The notes: generated by a model from the sequence alone, not told the origin. DNA of 64,000 nt from Paenibacillus glucanolyticus NBRC 15330 (GCF_004000885.1 NZ_BIMC01000012.1:62001-126000), one strand, 5' to 3'. Positions 34,925 through 44,732 are shown, counted from the first letter of the stretch. Numbers and translations are program-made.

Positions 34925-36427
34925 TCACGACTGCCTGCATATCCAGTCGGTGATGGTACGAACGAGCACGCCGGTCCCCCCTCTGGGATCGACTCCCCTC
35001 TCCTTGGACAAGTACGCTGTTCCTGCAATATCGAAATGCACCCATGGCAGTCCATCAGCGAATGTGCCCACAAAAAGACCACCCGTTATCGTTCCGGCGT
35101 CGCGACCGGCTTGATTTCGTATATCCGCTACCTCGCTCTTCAATTTATCCCAGAATTCGGGATAAGACGGCAGCGGCCAAATTTTCTCACCTGCCCTCCG
35201 GGAAGAGGCAATCAGCTCCTCCAGAAAGGCCTCATCATTGGTAACTGCCCCTGTAGCTACGTCTCCAAGCGTCGAAACAACCGCCCCGGTCAATGTGGCA
35301 ACATCGATCAAGCGCGTCGCACCAAGCTCCTTGGCATACGTTACTCCATCCGCAAGAACAATACGGCCCTCTGCATCCGTATTGAGCACTTCGATAGTAC
35401 GTCCGCTCAGCGTAGTAATGATATCTCCGGGTTTATAAGCGCTGCCGCTCATCACATTCTCGGCAGACGGGATCACCATCACCACATTGGCCTTCGGGCG
35501 AATCCGTCCCAGCGCTTCCATTACGCCCAGCACCGTAGCTGCTCCGCCCATATCGCTAATCATATCCTCCATCCCGGACGCCCGCTTCAGAGACACACCA
35601 CCCGTATCAAACGTGACCCCCTTGCCAATCAGGCCGATCACATCATTCCACGTATTCAGCCCCTGATAACGAATCACGATCATGCGCGGGGGATGGATGC
35701 TGCCCTTACCTACGGCCAGTAGCCCGCCCATGCCCTTCTCCTCGAGTTCCTGCTCGTCCAATATCTGAGCTTCCATACCGTACCTCTCGGCAAGCTGAAG
35801 GGCTTTTCCGGCTAGATCATCCGGTACGAGCATATTGCCAGGCAGATTCGTTAAATCACGTGCCAGGCAGGTTCCTTCCCCAACCGCTACGCCTCGAGAC
35901 ACACCTTCTGCCCAATGTGCTTCAAATGCTGCGTCCATTTTTTCCTTCATATAATAGACGATTTCATCAATCTCCGTTCGTTCAGAAGCATCACGCTTAT
36001 ACTGAGACTTTCGATAGCTTCCGAGGATAAAACCTTCCGTTAATGCCTGCGCAGCATCCCGAGGCGTCTGTTCAGCCATGCTGCTGACCATCGTTCGCGG
36101 AATTTGAATCGCAGCACTGCGTATACCTGATTTAGTGCCGATCTTCGCCGCTTGAGCCGCTACTAACCGCAGCTGTTCAGCTGTCAGGATGCCTTCGGGA
36201 CACCCTATAAACAGGAGCAGTCGCGTTCTGCCACGGAAACTTTCCGGCCATACGAATGTCCGATGAGGAGTACCGTCAAACAAACGACTATCCTCCAAGT
36301 CCTTCAGCAGCGGATCCCAAAATTCAGAAATACCGCCCTCCACTGTTTGTGTTTTTGTAACGGGAACAAATATGGCATCACAATGAATATGTTCAGGGGT
36401 TAGGCCACTCTCTATTGTCCATTTCAT
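34925..36427 (-). CDS. pepA: Leucyl aminopeptidase (M17)
   Basis: Cytoplasmic two-metal aminopeptidase hexamer. About 500 residues from ATG 36427, which lies seven bases after GGGAGG. Key motifs: GKGVTFDTGGVSLK (metal-binding Lys and Asp), the signature NTDAEGRIVLAD, and TLTGAVVSTLG. N-terminal domain is divergent, as usual. Monocistronic. Confidence 0.93.
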   Translation of the reverse strand: MKWTIESGLTPEHIHCDAIFVPVTKTQTVEGGISEFWDPLLKDLEDSRLFDGTPHRTFVWPESFRGRTRLLLFIGCPEGILTAEQLRLVAAQAAKIGTKSGIRSAAIQIPRTMVSSMAEQTPRDAAQALTEGFILGSYRKSQYKRDASERTEIDEIVYYMKEKMDAAFEAHWAEGVSRGVAVGEGTCLARDLTNLPGNMLVPDDLAGKALQLAERYGMEAQILDEQELEEKGMGGLLAVGKGSIHPPRMIVIRYQGLNTWNDVIGLIGKGVTFDTGGVSLKRASGMEDMISDMGGAATVLGVMEALGRIRPKANVVMVIPSAENVMSGSAYKPGDIITTLSGRTIEVLNTDAEGRIVLADGVTYAKELGATRLIDVATLTGAVVSTLGDVATGAVTNDEAFLEELIASSRRAGEKIWPLPSYPEFWDKLKSEVADIRNQAGRDAGTITGGLFVGTFADGLPWVHFDIAGTAYLSKERGVDPRGGTGVLVRTITDWICRQS

Positions 36428-36512
36428 CATGGATCCTCCCAAAAAGAAAAAGCCATTCCATCGGAACAGCTGCTCTCGTATTCATTTAAGATTGTTCTAG
36501 GTGCAACTAACT

Positions 36513-37637
36513 TTAAACTTCCGAAACCTCCAGCTTGGGAAAAGTAATCACAAACTCCGTTCCGGCGCCGACCTGGCTATCCACTGCGATCGAACCACCA
36601 TGATTTCTAATAATGCTGTAACTCACGGATAGTCCAAGACCCGTTCCACTCTCCTTCGTTGTGAAGAACGGATTGAACAGATGATTTAAGGTGTTCTGAT
36701 CCATGCCGCCCCCGTTATCGGAAATACAGATTTTGATATGCTTTCCGTTATCGCGGGCTGAAATATCGATCATGCCTGTAATGTTCTCGTCATGGTGTTC
36801 ATTAATGGCATCCAGCGCATTCTTGATAATATTCAGAATTACCTGTTTGATCTGCTTCACATCCACGGAAATGTACGCAGGCGGGGTCTCATCGGTATGC
36901 AGATTGATCTGGCATCCCTTCATGAGTGCTTCGCTCTCTGTTAGAAGAACTACTTCCTTCAATAAGGAGGATACGGACACAATCTTGGTCTCTGGTGCCG
37001 AGGGCTTGGAGGAATTCAGAAATTCATATATAATATCATTCGCGCGATCAATCTCCGTTAGTATAATTCTGGCGTACTCGTCCTTCCCTAAACTTACAAG
37101 ATGCGGACGAAGCAGTTGTATGAAGCCACGGATGGATGTCAGCGGATTGCGTATTTCATGGGCAATGGATGCTGAGATCTTTCCCAGCATGGCCAGCTTG
37201 TCATTCTGATAAGCGCTTTGCTCTATTCGCTTGAAGTCGGATACATCCTTTACACTGATCAGAAAATCGCCTTCCATCTGATCCCCATAGGTCATAGTGA
37301 TCAACCACGATCTGCCATATTCGTCTACCAGTTCATGGAATCTTTTTCGATGAAACACCGTCTCCCGAAAAATGCGCAGTACTTTTCTCTTCTTGAATCT
37401 GGAGAGCTGGGGATGACGCACCAGCTGGGTCAATGTACAGCCAGTTAGCGATTTACGGGATACACCTAGCAGTTTAGCCATCTGTACATTCACAAATGCC
37501 AAGACTCCGTCACTATCAAAGAGGATGATCCCGCTGTCGAGATTCTCCAGTATGTTTTCATACTTGTTCCTTATAAGCTGGCTGGAATGAAAAGAACGAA
37601 TAGCCTGCAGCTCAGATTCACGGATTTGACTCAACAA
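36513..37637 (-). CDS. PAS-domain sensor histidine kinase (sporulation-type)
   Basis: 374 residues from a TTG start at or near 37637 (GGGGGAG upstream). PAS domain (about 20-135: SGIILFDSDGVLAFVNVQMA, DFLISVKDVSDFKRIEQ), then HisKA with LAMLGKISASIAHEIRNPL (the phospho-accepting His), then the HATPase with NIIKNALDAI, ISDNGGGM, and TKESGTGLGLS. No membrane segments, so cytosolic, like Bacillus KinA/KinE-type kinases of the Spo0A phosphorelay. A Spo0A-box-like TGTCGAA lies in the upstream region (37792-37798). No response regulator gene adjoins it. Confidence 0.88.
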   Translation of the reverse strand: MLSQIRESELQAIRSFHSSQLIRNKYENILENLDSGIILFDSDGVLAFVNVQMAKLLGVSRKSLTGCTLTQLVRHPQLSRFKKRKVLRIFRETVFHRKRFHELVDEYGRSWLITMTYGDQMEGDFLISVKDVSDFKRIEQSAYQNDKLAMLGKISASIAHEIRNPLTSIRGFIQLLRPHLVSLGKDEYARIILTEIDRANDIIYEFLNSSKPSAPETKIVSVSSLLKEVVLLTESEALMKGCQINLHTDETPPAYISVDVKQIKQVILNIIKNALDAINEHHDENITGMIDISARDNGKHIKICISDNGGGMDQNTLNHLFNPFFTTKESGTGLGLSVSYSIIRNHGGSIAVDSQVGAGTEFVITFPKLEVSEV

Positions 37638-37965
37638 GATGGCTCCCCCTTTTCTTGAAAAGTTGAACTCACCAAACCGACAAAAAATTCATGCAAGAAA
37701 AATCAGCTTGTCCGTCTTTGAATCAGAAGCAGCCCGAATCTGCTTCCTTCCATGATAGTCATCGAGACAAAGAAACGTCAATCAGAAATCCTGTCGAAAA
37801 ATGGAAAATTACTTGTAAATACCATAATCTCAGCTTATGCATTTACGTATATGTAAAGGATAGGACCCTCATTCCTAACAAATAACATAAATCATTAACC
37901 AATGGGTTTGAAATTGAAACATTAAAAAAGCCCCGGGTATTAACGAGGCTTAATTAATTCCTGAA
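37638..37965. other. Upstream region of kinase with Spo0A-box-like site
   Basis: No gene seen. Contains TGTCGAA (37792-37798, plus strand), the 7-base Spo0A box, and a palindrome TTTACGTATATGTAAA (37842-37857). The 3' end holds the terminator of the next gene. The TGTCGAA match by chance in this length is about 4 percent. Confidence 0.4.
37924..37952 (-). terminator. Terminator
   Basis: Minus strand AAGCC-TCG...C(GG)GGCTT followed by TTTTTTAA; ends the small zinc-binding protein gene. Confidence 0.7.
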
Positions 37966-38373
37966 TTAAGGTTGCTTCTGGAGCCGGAGCCTGCGCTGAC
38001 TCATTACAGCAAGCCGTCTTTTCAGTTCGCCCTGCCACTTCTCATCCTCCATCCATTTGGCAACCACCAAGAGATCTAACGACATATCAATCTGACTCTG
38101 AACAACCGTAAGGGGATCCTCCGACTCGCGGTTGACAACATTCTCAAATATCGCATCCTCATCTTCCATCACATAATCCTGAAAATCCACCTGGGATGCT
38201 CCGTCACCATGGGCGTATTCGGCTAATATTTCATACTCATTCTCCACCCGATGATGTACCTCTACGCGATGGCAGACCGGACAAAACAGCAGGGGAACAT
38301 TATGTACTTGAGTGCGATAATGCTTCAGTGTACCCTTTGTACCCATCATACTAGCCCCACAGCAAAAACTCAT
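37966..38373 (-). CDS. Small zinc-binding protein of unknown function
   Basis: 135 residues from ATG 38373, with GGAGGAGGG upstream. N-terminal cysteine pairs (SFCCGASMMG and LFCPVCHRVEVHH) form a zinc ribbon; the C-terminal half is helical (VVQSQIDMSLDLLVVAKWME, KRRLAVMSQRRLRLQ). This resembles YgiT-type zinc fingers only loosely. Role unknown. Confidence 0.6.
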   Translation of the reverse strand: MSFCCGASMMGTKGTLKHYRTQVHNVPLLFCPVCHRVEVHHRVENEYEILAEYAHGDGASQVDFQDYVMEDEDAIFENVVNRESEDPLTVVQSQIDMSLDLLVVAKWMEDEKWQGELKRRLAVMSQRRLRLQKQP

Positions 38374-38585
38374 ATCGTTCACCCTCCTCCATGGATTCTC
38401 CACCGTTTCAAAATATTGTATTCGCTTTCACTCACGCTAATTCCTTCATGAAAAAAACCTTGATTAAAAATTTGGGCCATATTCCCTAACCGTAAGTCTG
38501 TCAGCCTATATCTTTAATTATATATCAACGCAAGCGCGGTTCTCTAAACAAGAGTCTTCCCCTAAATCATCCAATAAAATCAGTG

Positions 38586-38631
38586 AGAAAAAACCCCCAC
38601 TACCTGCACATAATGTCAGATAATGAGGGTT
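38586..38631 (-). terminator. Terminator after peroxiredoxin
   Basis: Minus strand AACCCTCA...TGGGGGTT with TTTTTTCTC following; ends the ahpC-like transcript. Confidence 0.7.
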
Positions 38632-38654
38632 GTCCTAACTTTAACGAAATGGAA

Positions 38655-39194
38655 TTACAGGTTGTTGTCGCCTGGCTTCCAGTTCATAGCGCACAATCCG
38701 CCGGATTGAAGTGCCTGGAGAACACGAAGGGTTTCCTCAACACTGCGGCCTACGTCGTTATGGTTAACAACTTGATATTTCAATTCGCCTTCAGGATCGA
38801 TGATGTAGAGGCCGCGAAGTGCAACGCCTTCTTCTTCGATCAGAACGCCGTAGTCTTTAGCTACGTTTTTGGTGATGTCGGAAGCCAGTGGGAAATTCAA
38901 TGTTCCCAGACCATTAGCTTCTTTGGAAGTGTTGATCCAAGCTTTGTGGCTGTGGATAGAGTCAACACTCACACCCAGAATTTCAGTATCCAATGCTTTG
39001 AATTGATCGTAAGCATCGCTCAATGCCGTGATTTCAGTCGGGCATACAAAAGTGAAATCAAGCGGATAGAAGAAGAATACGAGCCATTTGCCGCGGTAGT
39101 CGGACAGGCTAACTTTTCCAAAATCTTTCCCGTCTCCTGATACGGTTTCCATTGTAAAATCAGGAGCCGCTTTACCAACCAAACGTTCTGCCAT
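38655..39194 (-). CDS. ahpC: 2-Cys peroxiredoxin (AhpC type)
   Basis: 179 residues from ATG 39194, with AAGGAGG nine bases upstream. Peroxidatic Cys51 in DFTFVCPTEI, resolving Cys168 in GGLCAMNW, and the SVDSIHSHKAW loop: AhpC-type peroxide reductase, cytoplasmic. AhpF or thioredoxin reductase is not nearby. A PerR box upstream points to peroxide-inducible control. Confidence 0.93.
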   Translation of the reverse strand: MAERLVGKAAPDFTMETVSGDGKDFGKVSLSDYRGKWLVFFFYPLDFTFVCPTEITALSDAYDQFKALDTEILGVSVDSIHSHKAWINTSKEANGLGTLNFPLASDITKNVAKDYGVLIEEEGVALRGLYIIDPEGELKYQVVNHNDVGRSVEETLRVLQALQSGGLCAMNWKPGDNNL

Positions 39195-39271
39195 GATTGA
39201 ATTCCTCCTTAACATATGTAAGAAAAATGATTACTTCCTACATTCTATGTTCCTATGAACATTTAATAGAA

Positions 39272-39300
39272 ATGTTATCATCGAGGCTAATCAAAGTCAA
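39272..39300 (-). promoter_or_regulatory. Promoter for ahpC
   Basis: TTGACT (39295-39300), 17-base spacer, TAACAT (39272-39277); start near 39265. Confidence 0.6.
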
Positions 39301-39319
39301 GATTATAAAGGTTACTTTA

Positions 39320-39334
39320 TTATAATTATTATAA
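39320..39334 (-). promoter_or_regulatory. PerR box
   Basis: TTATAATTATTATAA, an exact match to the PerR consensus TTATAATNATTATAA. It lies about 55-70 bases upstream of the best sigma-A start rather than over it. Confidence 0.85.
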
Positions 39335-39367
39335 ATAAGAAGTTTTCTCGAACAGCTGCTTCCTGTA

Positions 39368-40444
39368 TTAACGGATAGCTGCGGCGATCAGATCGCCCAT
39401 CTCGGTCGTGCTGAGCGCCTTGCTCTTATCCACGGCGATGTCCGCTGTGCGATGTCCGGCATCAAGCACCTCGGCAACTGCACGCTCGATCGCGTCCGCG
39501 GCATCTTCATAACCGAAGGTAAGACGGTACATCAGAGCTACGGATAAAATGGTTGCGATTGGATTCGCCAAGCCTTGACCCGCAATGTCAGGTGCGGAAC
39601 CGTGCACGGGCTCATACAATCCGAAGGCGCCTTCACCCATGGATGCTGATGCCAGCATGCCGATGGAACCTGTCAGCATAGCTGCTTCATCGCTCAGAAT
39701 GTCACCGAACATATTCTCGGTTACAATAACATCGAAGCTGGACGGCCGGCGCAGGAGCTGCATCGCGCAGTTGTCCACAAGTACATGCTCCAACTCCACA
39801 TCCGGATATTCAGGAGCGATGCGGTTTACCGTTTCGCGCCATAGACGGGAGGTTTCAAGAACGTTTGCTTTATCAACGGAAGCAAGCTTCTTCCGGCGCT
39901 TCTGAGCGATCTCAAAAGCTTGATGCACAATGCGCTCAATCTCTGCTGTGTTGTACACGCAAGTATCCACCGCTTCTTCGCCGCCAGCACCTTCGCGTCT
40001 GAACTTCTCACCGAAGTAAATACCTCCCGTCAGCTCGCGAACGACCATCAGGTCCGTGCCTTCCAGAACTTCAGGCTTCAATGTGGAAGCGTCTTTCAAG
40101 CAATCAAAAATGACGGCCGGACGCAGGTTGGAGAACAAGCCGAGCTCTTTACGAATGCCAAGCAAACCGGTTTCAGGACGAAGCTCCTTCGAATTGTTAT
40201 CCCATTTCGGTCCGCCTACCGCACCAAGCAGCACCGCATCGGCGCTTTTGCACACGCTCAACGTTTCTTCTGGCAAAGGCGTTCCTTTCTCGTCAATGGC
40301 AATGCCGCCAAACAGCGCATGCTCTGCTGTAAAAGAATATCCAAACACCTCTTCGGTACGTTTAATAATTTTTTCCGCTTCCGCTACTACTTCAGGACCG
40401 ATACCGTCTCCGGCAATTACGGCGATTTTCTTCGTTTCAGCCAT
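39368..40444 (-). CDS. leuB: 3-isopropylmalate dehydrogenase
   Basis: 358 residues, NAD-dependent leucine-synthesis enzyme. Motifs [26 protein letters not shown], and the metal/substrate signature [20 protein letters not shown]. Its place in leucine synthesis follows LeuA and LeuCD. Here it is separated from leuA by 2.7 kb with unrelated genes and repeats, and leuCD are not in the window, so leucine genes are split. Confidence 0.95.
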   Translation of the reverse strand: MAETKKIAVIAGDGIGPEVVAEAEKIIKRTEEVFGYSFTAEHALFGGIAIDEKGTPLPEETLSVCKSADAVLLGAVGGPKWDNNSKELRPETGLLGIRKELGLFSNLRPAVIFDCLKDASTLKPEVLEGTDLMVVRELTGGIYFGEKFRREGAGGEEAVDTCVYNTAEIERIVHQAFEIAQKRRKKLASVDKANVLETSRLWRETVNRIAPEYPDVELEHVLVDNCAMQLLRRPSSFDVIVTENMFGDILSDEAAMLTGSIGMLASASMGEGAFGLYEPVHGSAPDIAGQGLANPIATILSVALMYRLTFGYEDAADAIERAVAEVLDAGHRTADIAVDKSKALSTTEMGDLIAAAIR

Positions 40445-40618
40445 CCTTCGTCACTCCTTATTTATAAATGCACTGGTCGTTTTAATCATCTAGTTACTGT
40501 TGTAACATACTTCCCCCTCGATTGACCAAGATATAGAAACTATGAACTTAATTCGTTTTGCCTATAAGTAGAGGGGGATGTGATCAGGGAGATGGTGGCG
40601 TGTGCGAATGAGCGTGGG

Positions 40619-40736
40619 GCTTCGAGGAGTTTAAGCGAGTGTTTCGGGGAGTTTATGCGAGAGCTTCGAAGGGGTTATGTGGAGGCTCCGAAGAGTTTAT
40701 GCCAGAGCTTCGAAGTGTTTATGGGGGGCTCCGAGT
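40619..40736. repeat. 22-bp imperfect tandem repeat, about 5.3 copies
   Basis: Units begin GCTTCGAAG or GTTTCGGGG and carry GTTTATG about 12 bases in; each is 22 bp (40619, 40641, 40663, 40685, 40707, partial at 40728). The unit is not a codon multiple, so it is not coding. No spacers, so not CRISPR. Confidence 0.8.
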
Positions 40737-40747
40737 ACGTATCGTTC

Positions 40748-40905
40748 CTCCAATCGCTGTTGTCGCCGAATTTCTTGGATTATGTTTTAATGGTTAAAAT
40801 TCGGCTCCAAAGGCGACCGCTTCGCTTTTCCGGAATCGATTCGTCCTCTCCGCTGCTTCGAAGCAGAGCGAAATAGCGTCCCAGCGGATGCGAATCCCCC
40901 TGATC
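40748..40905. repeat. Intergenic inverted-repeat element
   Basis: Two nested hairpins: GCCGAATTT (40765-40773) with AAATTCGGC (40797-40805), and GATTCG...CCGCTG...CTGCTTCGAAGCAG (40853-40866 palindrome)...CAGCGG...CGAATC (40838-40896). Looks like a dispersed repeat unit of the genus; needs a genome search. Confidence 0.5.
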
Positions 40906-40924
40906 ACAAGGGTTAGAAGGGGGA

Positions 40925-40962
40925 CAAAAAGCCGCCCTTGCAAAAGGCATCGGACGGCGGCT
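40925..40962 (-). terminator. Terminator after SurA-like lipoprotein gene
   Basis: AAGCCGCC...GGCGGCTT with TTTTG on the minus strand. Confidence 0.75.
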
Positions 40963-41039
40963 TGAAGGTAATCTCATGAAGTCATGAAGGGATACTTGGT
41001 TAATAATAGTTTGGCTTTTGGCTACTACTTCTTGCTTTA

Positions 41040-41810
41040 TTACAGGTCGACTTCTTGGAACAACACGTCAAAGTCCGGCACCTTAATGGGATGCGCCTTC
41101 TGGAAATCGTCGAAGAGCTTTTCCTGGAGCTGCTGATAACTGTCCATGCCCTTCATGCTCTCGTCTGTCAGGATGCTCTGGAGGAATTTACTGATGTATA
41201 GCGAGGTTTCGTAGGCTTCGTATACCTCATCACTGTTCCAAAACTCTTCTGTAGTCATACCGGTAATGCGGATGCGGTTCTCCATCATATAACGGATCAA
41301 CTGGTGGTTCTCATCATTCGGATCAGCTTCATCCAGCGCTGCTTTTTGAAAATGGACTGCCTCGCTGACTTCTTCGGGTGTTACCACAATACCTGACTGT
41401 TTGGCATAATTCACGGTTAACTGCTTGGTGACCATATCCTGTAGGAGTGCTTCGTCTGAAGGAATCTCTACCACTTGATTCAAGGCATAGATTAAATCCC
41501 TGTTTTTCTTGGCTAATACATAATCGCTCAGCGATATATTAACCTTTTCATCCTTTACGACCCAATCCGGATTTGGACCACTTCGGATTCTATCTTGAAG
41601 TTCCTTCACGGAATCAAAGGTTTCTCGAATCACCTGCTTGTTATTCTCCGACAATGATACGGACTGAAGACTTGGCAGATTATCAATCGATTCCTTGGAC
41701 TCAGCGGAGCCAAACGTGTCAGATTGCGCTTGGTTACAAGCGCTAATCAGCAGCATGGAAATTAATGACACTAGTAAGAAAAGATTCTTCATAGGGATTC
41801 TTCGATTCAT
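41040..41810 (-). CDS. SurA-N-like lipoprotein
   Basis: 256 residues from ATG 41810 (GAGGAGG six bases upstream). Signal peptide with lipobox LLISACNQ. The mature part has the helical N-domain style of SurA/PrsA chaperones (ILTDESMKGMDSYQQLQEKLF, EVSEAVHFQKAALDE) but no PPIase domain. Probably a membrane-anchored folding factor or a degenerate relative. Function is inferred. Confidence 0.65.
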   Translation of the reverse strand: MNRRIPMKNLFLLVSLISMLLISACNQAQSDTFGSAESKESIDNLPSLQSVSLSENNKQVIRETFDSVKELQDRIRSGPNPDWVVKDEKVNISLSDYVLAKKNRDLIYALNQVVEIPSDEALLQDMVTKQLTVNYAKQSGIVVTPEEVSEAVHFQKAALDEADPNDENHQLIRYMMENRIRITGMTTEEFWNSDEVYEAYETSLYISKFLQSILTDESMKGMDSYQQLQEKLFDDFQKAHPIKVPDFDVLFQEVDL

Positions 41811-41943
41811 CCTATCCCTCCTCATAAACTCTGTCTTTATTAATATTAACGTTACTGAATGCCATTAGTTACAATTTTCCTCCAATACGCTACAATAGGG
41901 ATGAATTTGTCTTATATCCTACACGACCAAGGAGTGATCAACA

Positions 41944-42927
41944 ATGATGCAGTACACCACACTCGGTAAATCGGGTATGAAAGTAAGTCGTCTTTGTCTC
42001 GGAACTATGAACTTTGGTCCATCTACGGATGAAAAAGAAGCCTTCCGTATTATGGATGCAGCGCTCGATGCAGGCGTTAACTTCTTCGACACGGCTAATG
42101 TCTACGGTTGGGGCGAGAACTCCGGGCTGACCGAAACCATCATTGGACGCTGGTTCAACCAGGGCGGAGGCCGTCGTGAGAAAGTCGTTTTGGCTACCAA
42201 ATTCTACGGTTCCATGAGTGATCCGCTGGATGGCCCCAACAATGAAGCCGGACTGTCCAGCTATAAACTTCGCCGTCATCTCGAAGCATCGCTAAAGCGT
42301 TTACAAACCGATCATATCGAGCTGTATCAAATGCATCATATTGATTTATCCGTTACATGGGACGAGCTGTGGGGAGCTTTTGAAGTTGCGGTTCAGCAAG
42401 GGAAGATCGGATATGTTGGATCCAGCAACTTTGCTGGCTGGCAGATTGCAGTTGCTCAAGCTGCTGCGCAGAATCGGCATTTCCTCGGCCTGGTCTCCGA
42501 GCAGCATAAATACAGCCTGACCTGCAGGCTGCCAGAACTCGAAGTGCTTCCTGCTTCGCAGAAGCTTGGACTCGGTGTGATTCCCTGGAGCCCGCTGGAT
42601 GGCGGATTACTCGGACGCAATGCGCTCAAGAAAATGGAGGGCTCACGCAGTGGCGGAAATGCGGAGCGTGTGGAAAAATATCGCCCACAGCTGGAACAGT
42701 TCGCTGCTCTCTGCCAAGAGCTTGGGGAACCGCAGGATAATGTAGCCCTGGCCTGGGTGCTCAAGAATCCGGCTGTTACAGGACCAATTATCGGTCCACG
42801 CACCTTGGAGCAATTCGAAAGTTCTCTTCGTTCGCTTGAGGTTGAGCTCGATGAGTCGGTGATGAAGCGTCTCGATGAAATCTTCCCGGGTCCGGGAGGA
42901 GCCGCTCCACAAGCTTACGCCTGGTAA
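41944..42927 (+). CDS. Aldo/keto reductase
   Basis: 327 residues, NADPH-dependent. Catalytic tetrad regions: FFDTANVYGWGENSGLTE (Asp, Tyr), VVLATKFYG (Lys), YQMHHIDLS (His). The phosphate-binding end SPLDGGLLGRN and GPIIGPRTLEQFE match family members that reduce sugar aldehydes. Start ATG 41944 follows AAGGAGTGATCAACA. A -10 TACAAT with -35 TTACAA (16-base gap) precedes it. Alone in a leu gap. Confidence 0.9.
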   Translation: MMQYTTLGKSGMKVSRLCLGTMNFGPSTDEKEAFRIMDAALDAGVNFFDTANVYGWGENSGLTETIIGRWFNQGGGRREKVVLATKFYGSMSDPLDGPNNEAGLSSYKLRRHLEASLKRLQTDHIELYQMHHIDLSVTWDELWGAFEVAVQQGKIGYVGSSNFAGWQIAVAQAAAQNRHFLGLVSEQHKYSLTCRLPELEVLPASQKLGLGVIPWSPLDGGLLGRNALKKMEGSRSGGNAERVEKYRPQLEQFAALCQELGEPQDNVALAWVLKNPAVTGPIIGPRTLEQFESSLRSLEVELDESVMKRLDEIFPGPGGAAPQAYAW

Positions 42928-43021
42928 ATACTTGCAGCGTCTCGACGGTTACTTCAAGCCTGATTAATTCGAGCGTCATCGTACGGATAACAGCAGGTAA
43001 GCTATATATATCGCAGTGACC

Positions 43022-43061
43022 AAAAAAGAGGGACCGCTTCAACAGGCGGCCCCTCTTTTTC
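43022..43061. terminator. Bidirectional terminator
   Basis: GAGGG-A-CCGC / GCGG-C-CCCTC stem flanked by A/T runs; ends the aldo/keto reductase on plus and the ilvB-leuA operon on minus. Confidence 0.8.
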
Positions 43062-43118
43062 ATTGGATATCTCCACTGCTACCACTCGGGAAACAGAGTT
43101 ACCCTTCGCATTAAGTAT

Positions 43119-44657
43119 TTATAGTGTAGCCCGCTCGCGCCGGCTAAAGGTTTTGCGTTTCTCAATCAGAACGTTAACCGCATCCACGTAAGCTCTTGCG
43201 CTAGCTTCAAGAATGTCGGTACTCAAGCCGCGTCCCTGTGCAGCCACATCATTTTGTGACAGGACTACATGCACTTCGCCTTGAGCATCCTTCCCGTGGG
43301 TAACCGATTTAATGGAATAGTCCGCGAGTGTTACCTCTTCCCCGGTCACCTTGTCGATCGCATTATAGATTGCATCAACGGAACCGTTGCCCTCGGCTTC
43401 TTCCTCAATAGTCTGTTCTGCTGTTGCAATGCGAACCCTGGCCGTCGGCGTGGATTCATTGCCATAAGCAACAAAGATTGTTTCCAGCTTGAATACTTCC
43501 GGCGTATCAATCAGTTTCTCCTCCAGCAAAGCCAGCAGATCCTCATCGGATACTTCCTTCTTCTTATCAGCCAGCACCTTGAATTTAGCGAAGGCGTCAT
43601 TCACCTGCTCTTCGCTTAACTCATAACCCAGATCCAGCAATTTCTCGCGGAAGGCATGACGACCGGAATGCTTGCCTAGTACGAGTTTGCTTTCTTTAAG
43701 GCCGATCGACTCTGGCGTCATGATCTCGTATGTCGTTTTTTCCTTCAGCATCCCGTCCTGATGAATGCCGGATTCATGAGCGAATGCATTTGCCCCTACA
43801 ATAGCTTTGTTTCCTGGCACTACCATTCCCGTAAGCTTGCTCACAAGGCGGCTTGTGCGGGCAATCTCGGTCAGCACAAGTCCGGTCTTCGCTTCGAAAA
43901 ATTCCTCGCGGGTCGCCAGCGCCATCGCAATCTCTTCGATTGCCGTATTTCCTGCGCGTTCGCCGATACCATTAATTGTTCCCTCAATCTGATCAGCCCC
44001 GTTCAGGATGGCAGCAAGCGTGTTTGCCGTAGCCATTCCCAGATCGTTATGACAGTGCGCACTCAGTTGAACCTTCTCGATATCCGGAACATTTTCCTTC
44101 AGGTATTTAAATATGGCTCCATACTCCGAAGGATTCAAATAACCTACCGTATCCGGAATATTCACAACGTTCGCGCCTTCCCGCACGGCCATGCCGACCA
44201 CTTCCGCCATGAAATCCAGCTCTGTCCGGCCAGCATCCTCCAGGGAAAATTCCACTTTGGAGAAATACTTCTTGGCATAACGAATCGAAGCTTGTGCCGT
44301 TTCCAGCACCTGCTGCTTCTCCATCCGCAGCTTGAACTTGCGGTGAATCGGCGATGTAGCCAGGAACACGTGAATGCACGGATCCTGTGCTCCTTGCAGG
44401 GCTTCCCTAACCGCATCGATGTCGTTCTCTCTGGAGCGTGACAGTCCAATGACCGTAACGTCCTTGACCGCGCGTGCCACTGCATTCACAGCTGCAAGAT
44501 CACCAGGTGACGCAGCCGGAAAACCTGCTTCCATGCGGTCGATTTTCAACTTTTCGAGTTGAAGGGCAATTTCCACCTTTTCCCGAGTGTTCAAGTTCAC
44601 GCCAGGAGACTGCTCTCCATCCCTCAGCGTTGTATCAAAGACATAAATCTTTCGCAT
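43119..44657 (-). CDS. leuA: 2-isopropylmalate synthase
   Basis: 512 residues. First step of leucine synthesis, condensing acetyl-CoA with 2-oxoisovalerate; feedback inhibited by leucine through the C-terminal LeuA_dimer domain (from about 380). DRE-TIM motifs [32 protein letters not shown] and [29 protein letters not shown] precedes ATG 44657. Last gene of the T-box operon. Confidence 0.95.
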   Translation of the reverse strand: MRKIYVFDTTLRDGEQSPGVNLNTREKVEIALQLEKLKIDRMEAGFPAASPGDLAAVNAVARAVKDVTVIGLSRSRENDIDAVREALQGAQDPCIHVFLATSPIHRKFKLRMEKQQVLETAQASIRYAKKYFSKVEFSLEDAGRTELDFMAEVVGMAVREGANVVNIPDTVGYLNPSEYGAIFKYLKENVPDIEKVQLSAHCHNDLGMATANTLAAILNGADQIEGTINGIGERAGNTAIEEIAMALATREEFFEAKTGLVLTEIARTSRLVSKLTGMVVPGNKAIVGANAFAHESGIHQDGMLKEKTTYEIMTPESIGLKESKLVLGKHSGRHAFREKLLDLGYELSEEQVNDAFAKFKVLADKKKEVSDEDLLALLEEKLIDTPEVFKLETIFVAYGNESTPTARVRIATAEQTIEEEAEGNGSVDAIYNAIDKVTGEEVTLADYSIKSVTHGKDAQGEVHVVLSQNDVAAQGRGLSTDILEASARAYVDAVNVLIEKRKTFSRRERATL

Positions 44658-44698
44658 GTCGGCACCTCCTTGAAGTTTTATCGCATGACGTTAAACAT

Positions 44699-44732
44699 CC
44701 GGCGGCAGGTTCATCCTATACCCTGCCGCCGG
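44699..44732 (-). promoter_or_regulatory. mRNA hairpin between ilvC and leuA
   Basis: CCGGCGGCAGG with CCTGCCGCCGG, an 11-base near-perfect stem and 11-base loop, with no U tract. In the intercistronic gap of the ilv-leu operon it is more likely an mRNA stability or processing structure than a terminator. Confidence 0.55.

Noticed and set aside
40619..40736. CRISPR array
   Set aside because: Units are contiguous 22-bp repeats with no spacers and no cas genes.
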